In this document: positions 12,101 to 24,100 of the stretch, in pieces
How positions within the stretch are numbered: position 1 is the first letter of the stretch
How the letters are laid out: every line of letters begins with the position of its first letter
Origin: Arctopsyche grandis
Lineage: Eukaryota > Arthropoda > Insecta > Trichoptera > Hydropsychidae
DNA: 64,000 nt
Direction: 5' to 3'
Assembly: GCF_051622035.1 (NCBI RefSeq)
Contig: NC_135355.1
Span: 24,159,986-24,223,985 of the forward strand
Translations under genes and position numbers: made by a program
Notes under the pieces: generated by a model
What the model was told of the DNA's origin: nothing
The model's database searches: none
The model's input: only the letters and a program-made list of their open reading frames with translations

Positions 12101-15100
12101 TCATTATCGTGGTTTATTAATAGCATATATAGATTTAAAAAAAGTCTGGGTATTAAGTTTTCCTTATCATGTTTGTATTAATCCGCTCAATGGCACACAC
12201 GGCAGACTATTATCGGAAAACAATTGGTGCTTTTTTACTCTTGAACTAATAAATTATTGCTTTTTTTTTCATTTGAAATAATAAAAATATCTCCTCGTTA
12301 CATCTACATATTTCCCAACAGAGCATATCGTTGATTTTAATCTGGATGTGGTGAGGAATATCGGCAGAAGCATAATCAAAGCGTTCAATCTAAGCATATT
12401 CACCATTGCATAAATAGAGCGAAGGTGCTAAAACTTAAACATCATTTGGAAATTCAAACGAGATCAGTGTTTTTTGCTTCTTGCCAATTCATTTCAAAAA
12501 TCAATGAAAAACTACAAAGCTGTAAAATCCTACCAGCGTAGTTTGGAATTTTATTTATGTAAATAGAATTACATTATCTAATATATAATTTCGAAAGAGA
12601 TTTTGTATATATGTATTGTTGGTTCGTAACTTTGTAAACAAGTCAAAATTTCCATGACGACGTGGGGACGGGGGACGGGGGACGGGCCTTCACCCCCGGG
12701 GCGCACCGAGGGGCTTGCATAACTTTTGCATGAGGGCCCAAAATTTCTAGCTACGCCACTGTGTATACTCAAAGAACATCCAGAAAATCTCTACCATAAT
12801 TTGAACCATGGAGTTTTCGAGTCAACATATAAACAATCGCTGTATTGAGCAGTTGCCGTTGGTACAAATGGATTAAGTTGCAACCATTTTCTTAAAATTT
12901 CCAAAATTCCATCCAAAATCAGAACCGCACGTGTCGAGCAACACGAAAACGTCGACCTGAAAGCATGGTTATAATTTTACATATATATATATATATATAA
13001 TATGCTACGCGCGAACGTCTCATGAAGTTTCCCAAAATACCCACACCCACTACCGAGTGACACGCTCTCCAACAGACGGAAGAAGTTCATTGAGTCTCTT
13101 ATTTTTTTCATTTTTTTTTTGTTTTGTTTTCTGTTTTGCCTCGACTTTTTTTTCTTTCTTCACCTTGGCACAGTCGTATGAACAGGCCGATAGTCCAGCT
13201 GGTTCTCCGTTTGTGTGTATGTCGTCTCTCGTGACGCGCTTTCTAGGTCTTCGTGAGTCAGCATGGGGTTGCGTCAGCGTGGATGCGTCACACGAGATTA
13301 GCTCCACACCTTCTGCATGGGATCTCCCATTACTTCCAGCCATTCCTACTGTTCCATAATAGGAAAGTTCGATCTCTCGATTCACTGAACACTTGTAAAA
13401 TCAGAGACAAGTTTAGATTTCTTTTGCCTTGACCATCATCTGAACTCTTCAGACCAAATGTGTTCATTGGTAATTTGTTGACAGAAAAAAAATCTCAAAT
13501 ATCTATTTCCATCGTGTGCATGCTATAGTGGATGATTACTGTTAATGATTGAGTCTTTCCTTAATATAAAGTATAAATTATAAACTTTCATCCATACATT
13601 TTCTTTAGTTTATATGTATTTTCATCATCTTTTCGGTTTTCTTTTGGACGCCTTTCTAATCTGCCATATCGATCATGTACATATTTCTCTTCCGATATCT
13701 TATTATTCCAAGCATGCATTTTATATTTATCTGCTTACGACTGGTTTGGTACCTATACATACACTAGTGTTGCGCCCGTCTATATTTCAACGAGTGGTTC
13801 GAAAAAATAATTAATACTTGCATTGAAATAAAGTTATATGTGTAATAAAGACAATTGTTATTTTTTATTATTATTACTAATTATTGTGTTATTATTATAA
13901 CTAATAATTACTAATAATAATAAACAAAAATTGTCGTCGTACCGAAATACCGTAGGATCCGGAATGGGAATCGGAATCGGAACCGTAACTAAAATAGGAA
14001 TTGGGAATATAAACTGAAATAGGAATCGGAAATCGGAACTGGAATAGGGATTGATAACACTGAGCAACAAAAAAATCACGTTTTTTAGTTACCAGAGCGG
14101 AGACTAACCAATCTTTACTAACTTTGACCCACTGAATTCGAATATGATAATGATTTTTGTTGGTTGGTGATCGTTTACGAGATATGAGCGTTTAAAAAAA
14201 TGCACGATTTTTACAGTTTTTTTAGCTTTTGCGGTCTTTAACTCAAAATCTAGTATTGCTGTGCTCTAAGTGAGTATTGGAATCAATAGTGAGATGTTTT
14301 TCCTATTGATTGTGATATTTCATTGATTTAAAATACTTATAATTAATTGTCTAGCGAATTTTAAACGTCAAAAATATATTTTTTTTTATATAAACGTACT
14401 AACTCAAGCGGTAAATGCAATTTAAATGCTTTCGTTGTATATACGGTTGTAACGCGAAATGTGTTGGTGCAAGCGAGACAGCATGTAGTCCAACCGCTGT
14501 ATTATGTGAGGTGGATTACATTCCATCTCGCTTGCACCAACACATTTCGCGTTACAACCGTATACTAACCGCAGTTTTTACCATTTTTTCATATTAAACA
14601 ATTAAATATATTTAAAAGGTGTTTGAAAAAAATTTGACCGCGTGGGGATGGAACACATGACCGACGACACATTTATTTCAATTTTTTTTATTTAATAACT
14701 TAATATGCCAAAACCAATGTGATATATGTTCATACATACATAAGTGTTTATATCACACTTTATTTGGAACTTGTTTGTCTTATTTGTCTATGTAGAATGT
14801 ATAAGTCTATTTATAATCATATTAAATATATTATTTTTAAAATTGAAATTACTCAAAAAATTGTTTGGTACATTCATTTATTCCACTAAAGATATACATT
14901 TTTATTCGGAGTCTTTGAATTTTCCAGTCCTGTTGCACAAAGAATCGATATTTTTTCAAACATTTAATCTCTTGGATTCCTACTCCGCTCAACAAAACCC
15001 TTTAATGATCCTTATGTACTTAAATTACTTTATTTTTCCTTTGTAAGGTCTCACCTTGAATTTGCCTCAATTATCTGGTCACCTTTTTATTTATCCCATA

Positions 15101-18100
15101 TTAATTGTATTGAGAAAGTTCAACTTAAATTTATTAAATCCTTACGCTACCTTTTTCCTACCTATACCCATTCTACTGTTTCCGATATTTTAAAAATCCT
15201 ATCTTTTAACAATCTTTCTGTCAGGCGACGACATACTGATGCTATATTCTTCTTTAAGCTCATAAATGGTTTCCTTGATTGTTCTGATTTACTGAATAAG
15301 GTTAATTTCAGAATCCCAGTTCGGTACTCTGGACACGTTGCACTCTTTTCACTTGATCCTTTCAATACTAATTTCCAAAAATATTCTTATCTGCAGCGCG
15401 TTTATCGTATGTTTAACGGAGAGCTGAATGAGGTTGATCTATTTGGTATTTCCCTACATCAATTCAGGTCTAACATCAAGACAATCTTGACCGATTGATT
15501 CATTTCTTCTCCTATTCTATTTTATAACCTTTTTCCAATATTTTCAATATTTTTATACTTTAGTTTAGTTATGTAATGTGCTATTCAATCATATTATAGC
15601 TTTCATACTTTTCCTTTTCATTTGTTTATTTTGTATTTACCTTTTTCATTTGTTTTATATTTGTAAATTTCAATTTCTTCTTATATTCTACATATTTTAT
15701 AACCTTTTTCCAATATTTTAATACTATAGTTTAATTATGCAATGTTCTACATATTTTGTCATGCTATAGCCTTTATTCTTTTCTTTTTTTTATAATCTTT
15801 GTAAAAATCTGTTATTGGAATCGGATGTTACATATATTATATATTTACTATTTGTTTTTTATACATATCTACATCCTGTTGTCTGTTGATTTTTCAATAA
15901 ATAATAAAAAAAAAACCCCACCCCCCTCTATTTATAATTATTACTCATTTTTAACATAATATTTATTTGATAGTGTTCTAGGAATTCAAAACCGTCGTGC
16001 GTGGTAAACCTTTTTAGATATCGTTTTCCTATTAACCACAATTGTAGGACAACCACGCTTCCGAATGATGTCACAAGAAGCAACAATTAACTCTACATAC
16101 ATAGTCTGGGTCTGTGCATCCAAATTTGACCTCTTGGGTCAGCGGACTCGTCCCACGCATAACAATATCAAAGTTTTCGTCGCTTTTATGGGGTTTTCTG
16201 TGTGCAAACATCGTCGACGACATGAACGGTACACCGCGTGTGACTAGAAAACCAATGGGTTCGAAGCTCTATGGTTCATTTTTAAGTGCACACGTCGACG
16301 ATGGCTAGGAATGTGTTACCGTAGAAAAAGACCTTATCAAACTCGTTAAGTCGAAACACTATCATCGCCTGTGTCGATATCTACAATATATCGCCCATCG
16401 CCACCTGATCTTTCTATTCGTGGGGATATTCGTATTGACGAGGTCAATCGTGTCATGTAGGCAGTGGTGATTCATAGTTTTGAATAATTTGTGACACTTC
16501 GTCATTGCGGCCTTCATTTTTATTATAGACTATTGAGTTAAATTATGCATCGTTTATAATCGTTTGTGATTGTTGTGGGATCAAAATTGACAATGAAAAC
16601 ATTCACCAATACAAAGCTAATATGTGACTAAAAATTCAGATGTATGAACATATGTATATTATACGAGCACCACACGATGAAAGTTCAGTGTTCATTTTAT
16701 AGAAGTTCGATTTTCCATATGTGTAGAATAATATAAGATCAAGTTTGATTTTTATTAATATCTCCAGCCACTTAAGATATATCATTAAATCTCGTTGTTT
16801 ATTCTCTTCCCCTGTTGCACGTACCAACATGATGATCTGATCAACTGTAGTTAAATGTATCAGATTGCTATCGGCACCGATTTGTTTTATATGTACATAT
16901 ATGTAAGTTATGCCGATCTAGTTGAAGCGTTATTAAATTGTTTTTGATTTTTAAATGCTTTTTATTATTACTAAATTATGTTCACAATGCATCTTATATA
17001 TATTTTAATAGTTACTAATCTACTGATCTTTTTCTATTTTACAATTTTATTTTTGTTAGTAATTCTAGTATTATATTATTCTAATATTAATGTACAGCAT
17101 AATAGAAAAAAGAGCTCAAAAACCTATTTACAATTGTAAATTATATAATAGTTTTTTGTATTTGTCTACGTATATGTACTTATATTTTTTTACAAGATTT
17201 TTATTAGTTTCACTAACTGCATATGTAGCAATATTTCTGAGATCGATTTCGAACCACATGTTTTACTGACACACTGAGTTAAGTCGAATTAAAGTAAGCA
17301 AATGTCTCCAAAATAACGCTTGATGAATTTAATCACTGACGAAATCATTAAGGTTTCATCATAATCGACTGTCAGATCCACGTGATGACAGCTGGCTATC
17401 AGATGCGCCTGCTCGCCACCCTTAATTAACTTCATAAGTTACATAATTGAACAGTTACTTTTTTTCACACAATCTCACAAATATTATATTACAAGCTTTC
17501 ACACTTTCTCGTATACATTTTTAATTCACTAATAGATTATTTTGTTTGCTTGGGTGTCTCGGGGCATTTTGTAATACCATTTTCATTTAAAAAAAATCAT
17601 ATCGAGTCATAAGCATACAGCGCTTCATGCCCCTCCACTTTTCATAATATTTGCCATTTTTAATTGAAGGAATTGATTAAAAACACGTCTATCCGTTCCA
17701 AGATTGATGAGCTTTCGGAGTAAAATTTGCATTTTCTAGTGCATTAACCTCGATCCATCGTTGTTCCAAAATATTATTTATTAAATTGTGACTAATTAAT
17801 GTTTGTCGTCGCACCCTGATTGCGTCCACTCTCTCTTTTGTTTTTTTTTTCTTTTTATTATTATTTGTGCGTTTGAAGCTTTAGACATGATGATGCGACA
17901 TTTTCATTGTGCGTACTTTTCCTCCACTTTATTAGTACTGTGCTGATTTTATTATATTCAGATAATCTAATGTGAATATTTAAATTGTTAATCATTCTAT
18001 TGCTCATACTTTCATTCAAAAAGGTTGACTGTCTGTCTGTCTGCTCGTAAAAATTCATTCTAATTAGTGCATTTCACATATCTCGGTTAAATGCATTTCG

Positions 18101-21100
18101 TAAAACAAACGCGTTAATGCGTCGTATGTATTGCATTGATGAAGATTGACATAGCTGTTCTTCACGAGCGGCCTAAAATTGAGGTCTCCATTCTTATTTT
18201 GACAATTTGTGTTGGATTATAATTCGACAGACGTGAATTTAATTTATGTCGGTGTACATTAATTTAGTTATCTTTCAAAAGAAAGTTCTTTTTTTTATTT
18301 AAGGTCTATTCATACTATTCAGCAGTTCACGGCGACAACACAGCTCAGAAGCAAACGTAAACTACAGTCTCTATTCATACTATACACCAGCGCACGTTCA
18401 TACTTGTTTTGGCTGAGTGTAAGGTAATATTGGCTTACGTATACATTACAGAGCGCGACGATAGGTTGCAATATTGCTTGCGTTGTATCGTTAAGTCAAT
18501 ATTATGACAATATGATGTTTCTGAAAATATTCATATGCGCATGCGCACTTTCGTTAGTACGCGTGCACTCGCTACTATGGCGTCATGTTATACGTGAATA
18601 TTTCCACAGTGGCGAAAGAAAACCGGTAGGGCTTGCTATACGTCCAGGTAGACCGGGACATGTCCCGGTTTATAGATAGATCCCCGTGTCCCCTGTACCC
18701 ATCAAAGAATGAAACGTAAAGGAGATATGTAAAAAGAAGTAAATCTGAGAATAAAAAGTGAAAGGACTGCAAGGGTTCAAGGAAAAGTGCGAATTGCAAG
18801 TCGAATGCAAGTCGCCAAAGTTAACATCGTCTCTGCGCTTGGTTTTTGGTCATTTTACCGTGTGACCTTTCATTTAAAATACAAGTACTTAATCGTGTAC
18901 ACAGAGCCGTGCAAAGGGAGCAACGGTCCTGGAATTCAAAATCTAGAGGCCACAAATTCCCGAATTTTCAAGTGAAATAATAAATACAAAAATGTCATTC
19001 CCACTTTTTAACGAAAACTTAGTAAAAAACTGGCCATTTAGAAGTTATTTTATTTATTGATTAAATTTAGTAACCGCCAATTCAGTTGGCAATTAACTTT
19101 GAGCAAACTTTAAATAATCAAAAGTTGTTTAAGGTCTTCAATGGCTCAGGATTTCAATTTTACCATTTATCCCGGTCGGCATCTCGAAAACCATGGCAGC
19201 CCTACGGCACGGTGACATGTTCTGCTGTATAGTATGAATAGTTTTTGTCGGCTACGTCTTCGCCACGTAAGATATGAATATGACCATACAAAATTTACCA
19301 AAGAATACTTTTCGTACTGCTGGTTATGTGCAATTGCCGGTACGTGCTGTGCCAATAAAAATAAAACCTTGAGGTAAGTTAAATTCTATGTTTAAAAACT
19401 TGGAATTTTTCCAGTGGCACTTTCGAACTTTGAGTGCAAAATTAAAAATGTGGAACAATCAATATCCTCAACGGGCTCTTTCGAATGCAAAATGTCAGGA
19501 AAAATAATGAAAATAGGTCACGTGCGTAATATATGTATGTATGTGCCTACTTATCTATGCGTCATTTATATCATAGAACCTACGCAAGTTGACAAGTTAG
19601 CATTTCAGTCTTTCCTGTTTTATTTGTAAAAAATAATACTACATAAATTTATAGTAATATTTGCATAAAACTATTTATGCGTTTAAAATTAGTCAATATT
19701 AATGAACTTCCAAAAAAAGTGATTCATATTTGTACTTCTATACGTATTCTATTTAAAGCATAGAATTCTTTATATGTTCTGTTTTAAGATCGGAATATGT
19801 TCTTCTTGAACATTACAAAACGCTCAGTATTTATATTCACATTCCTAAATAACAATTTCTTAATTTGAATGGAGTGTGGCGTTGAAGAAGAGGGGTGATC
19901 TCATGTCACGTTTAGCATCTATTCTGAGAAATGCAACTCAACGTCTTCATAAACACATCATGTACATATTTTCTTCAAGTTAACATTGTGTATTCCTTTG
20001 CGCATTTGATAACGTATCAATGGGTATTTTTAACCACATCCTCAGTTTCTTGAGTGGACTGTCAATATGATTTGGATTAGAGGTCACATATGGCTCTAAT
20101 TATGGTAGCTGATTAAATTATATACCCACGTTGGATGATTGGAATAGTCCACACATTTAATCTTATTAATTTTATCCAGTTTGTTTCTTCGGATTAATTA
20201 TTCAAATCTGCCCTTTTGCAAATGAAACATTCCTGATTAGTTTTGAACTGGATATTAATTGGGTTCTTTAAACAAGTTTGCCAATAATTAATTAATAGGA
20301 ATACAGGCTATACAAACTGTAAATTGCAATAAAAAAAATATCTCAATGGTGATGAAATGGTGTGGGCTATAAATAGAAGATACATTTATGTTATTGATTC
20401 TTTGATTTGGATGTTAAACTATTAAATGTTTTTGTAATGAAGGTAACTTTGCGAAATTGCACCAATGTATGTACATACGTACATTCAAATGAATGCCTTC
20501 TCAGTCAATCTCTCATGATTAGAGATCGGCGGTTGAGGATGCCGCCATAAAATAACAATACACAACATTTTTTTCAATTCATTTTTAAATTTTGCTTAAT
20601 AATCCCTCTTCAGAACTAGCGCCCCGGGCGATTTTCCATACCATTTTTATTAACTACTGATTGTATTGGTGTGCAATCTTCAAATTCTTGCTGAATTAAC
20701 TTAAGTGTTCCCAGCAAACTCAGATATATTAGATACCGCTATTTATTCTCCTCACCTGAGGTACGTACCAGTTTGATGGTTTTGTCGCCTGTCGCCAGGG
20801 GCATCAAGCTCCTCAACCGGATTGCTATTGCTTTGGAATTGTTAAATCTAAAATATACTGATCTGGTTGAGGGATTGTTTAGTTTGGGATCGAAGCATGT
20901 TCTATTTTTACATACCTCATACGTTTCACTTACGATTACAATTCAGGAAAAAGTTTGCCTCTTATCCGATCGTTTTCATACTTTGCCATATTGCTCATTT
21001 TGGTCATCAATATAAGTAAATGGATCCTCCGCCATTATAATGGTGCAAAAATATCGTGTAAGACGCGTTTGATATCTGACCGGCGAGATAGTCGTTGACG

Positions 21101-24100
21101 TTTATCCATCGTTTGTTTATTAGGTTTAAACATAGATGGCGGTAGTAAAATAAAATTATTATTTTTATTCAAAATAATAATTTTATATACAAATTATAGA
21201 AGAGGTATGTTTTTAAAAAACTTTTTTTTACACAGTAAATACAGCATCCATTGATTATTATATTTGTTTTTAATTATGGTTATTTCATTTTTTTTCATAT
21301 TGTATATTTTTTTCTTTTTGTGTAGCCATAGTGACGACTTGGAGCTGATCTGTAATGTCGCTATGGTGAAATTGTAAATAAATAAATACCGCCCGCCCCT
21401 CGGGCTGGACCTGTCTACACCTTGCAGTAGTTAATCAAAATGAGATGTAACCCATATTTCCTTTTACATTGCTAAAAAATATTCATATGTGCTGAGTGGG
21501 TCTACGTGACGAGCCAGAATGTTAAATTACAGAAAACTCAAATATCGGAAGGCAAAGATCGAAAATCGAAAGATCTTAAGTCGAAAGATCAAAAAAAAAA
21601 AAAGGTGCATGGTAATACTCACTTAATTTGCGCGAGCATGGTACAACAGGTACAAGAGGAACAGGCTTTTCCTCCCGTATTCTGCGCGCGCACATTGATA
21701 CGGGAGGAAAAGCCTGTTCCTGTTGTATCCTGCTCGCGCAAATTAAGTGAGTATGTACCGTTTACCATGCACCCTTTTTTTTGATCTTTCGATTTTCCAT
21801 CTTTGCCTTCCGATATTTGCGTTTTCTGTAATTTAACATTCTGGCTCGTCACGGAGACCGGTGCTGAGTATGTGTAAGATAAGCTGTCGTTATATCGAAT
21901 AATTATTGGTTTTTTTCAGACAGCTAGATTTTGATTCCACAAATTTTAATGTGTAATAAATTTCAATGGAAAAAAAGTATTTATAAAACAAATAGCAAGC
22001 CCTAGTAATAATATTTTTTATATAAAACTAACTGCTGATAATTTTTTTATGGCGTGTATGTGTATACCTTTAATCGAAATTGATTGTAAAGATACACTTT
22101 ATCATTTTGTATATATGTACATACATATACTGTACAAATAATTTTATTTTGCACCTTGTTACTTTTCAAATGAATCTTGTGATTATTGTGTCACAAGGTA
22201 AATGTCGCCATCCGTATGGCATCGCAAATTACCAGTGTCCTTTTTTGAATTCGCTTCAACCGGTTCCCATTTGTCTATCGTAATAGCACCATTAAGTTGA
22301 TCCTGCTACTTTGCATGATGCTCACTACCCGCTTCGTGCCATGTTACATCAAATTACAACAATTGAATTATGCAGACGGTCGTCTGCCGTGACATGCTTT
22401 CTTTTTTATTCAGTCTTTTTAATCGTTTGCGCGGTGCATGCACTCCCTCTAACTTGCACGTTATTTAACTATTTGCATAAACACGTTAATTTAAAATGTC
22501 ACTTTTCTCGTAGATATACATATGTAAAATCGATGAAAATTTTGTATCCTCAAAGCTCAATGGTGATGAGTTATTAACCCTTTGAATGCTGACGTCTTTT
22601 CTATTGAAAGCCCGTCCGTCATGCTGAAAATTTCGCCAACATTTCCAACTAGAATTATTTTGAAATATAATATAAAGCATGCATAAAACTTGTAGCTAAT
22701 CCAAACAAACCCTAGATAACTACCGCCGAGGATTTCGAGTTTTGTAAAGCCGTGTTTTTAGACTCTTTATTATATCTTGCAACAATCTAATATATAATTC
22801 GGAAAGAGATTTTGTATATACATATGTACATATGTATCCTTGGTTCGTTCGTAGATTCGTGACGTCGATTCGATTATTTTTTTTCGATTCATAGGCGCCG
22901 ATTCGATTAGGCGCTGATTCGCCTTCGCGCTGGGGGCGTAGCCCTAGATGGCAAATGCTCAGGGGGCGCAGAGGGCGAAGCCCTACACGGAAAATGCTCA
23001 GGGGGCGCAGAGGGCGAATGCTCAGGGGGCGCAGAGGGCAAATCCCCAGACGGCAAATGCTCAGGGGGGCGAAGAGGGCGAAGCCCTAGACGGCAAATGC
23101 TCAGGGGGCGTAGCCCTAGACGGCAAGGGTTCAGGGGGAGTGCAGACGCCAGTGGCGTACATATAATTTTTGATAAGAGACTTACTATTATATAAGTTTG
23201 TTTGTCCGTAACAGTCAATTTAATAAAAAAAAACAAATGAGTATTCAAATAAACTTATATAAAATAAAACTATTCAAATAAATTTAATGAAATGTTTACT
23301 ATTAGATTAGTCATGCTTAAGCGGTTTATTTTACAAATACCGAGCGAAGCCGGGTAATACAGCTAGTATAAAATAAGCAAAAGAAGTCTATTAATGAATG
23401 TATTTTCAATCACAATCTAAATGCCAAGCCACAAACTAAAATAATCAGCAGCTAGGGATTTCCATTGGGAAATTCTGCTTTGGTTATAAATTCAGAAATT
23501 TCGATGTCAACCAGTATTTATAAACGTTGACAAATGAATGACACGGATTACACGAACCATGTTCAATGCTACCTAGAAAGACTTAGCAGGTAGTATTCTT
23601 TTTTACTTTGTGCATGCTAAAAATACAATGCCTATTGGCGTTTTTCAGGCCCATGGACTGGTTGGCAAAACGCCGATCGGCATTGGTCAGCATTCAAAAG
23701 TTTAATACAATTCATATTCTATCAAACACTGGTAACTTTTTAAAAGTCTCTTTGGTAATACAAAGTTCAAAAATCACAATTATGCTCTGAGAATGTTGTA
23801 TTATGTTATGTATTGATGTAAATAAGACTGCTTTTTCAAGTATATATTTTTATTACAGGTTTCAAAACAACCGCATCTACACATACATAGGAGAAGTACT
23901 TGTTTCTGTAAATCCATACAAAAACTTAGACATATATGGACAGAATATCATCAATCAGTATAAAGGGCGGGAGATGTTCGAAGTTTCTCCGCACGTATTC
24001 GCCGTCGCCGATGCTTGTCAAAGAATACTTCGACAACAAGTATTTTTATTGTATTTTTTTTACGTTAAAATATTTATTTTCTTTATTTATTTATTTATTT

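Larger units (their letters stand above)
3120..23858 (+). other. Intron 1 of the myosin gene, 20.7 kb, transposon-rich
   Basis: The donor CAG|GTCAGA at 3120 and the acceptor TTACAG|G before 23859 bound this intron. It contains two hAT elements or fragments, a hAT terminus, foldback elements, a SINE, LINE 3' ends, Helitrons, a piggyBac-like element and (TA)n tracts, each listed separately. Stretches with nothing recognisable include about 4.5-5.6, 9.6-10.6, 11.1-12.5, 15.9-18.3 and 19.3-20.7 kb. A GC-richer patch at 13050-13390 has overlapping open frames on both strands but no recognisable product. Confidence 0.8.

Noticed and set aside
13050..13390. Possible unrecognised exon in a GC-richer patch with open frames on both strands
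   Set aside because: Low-complexity Lys/Phe-rich translation, no domain, and no phase-compatible splice sites to either neighbouring myosin exon were seen.
21506..21852. Frames of 77-92 codons encoding the same [18 protein letters not shown] start on both strands
   Set aside because: Identical peptides from both strands follow from the inverted arms of a foldback transposon.
22907..23248. Proline/arginine- or alanine/glutamine-rich frames on both strands
   Set aside because: They arise from the GC-rich minisatellite inside a Helitron; the repetition explains the open frame.
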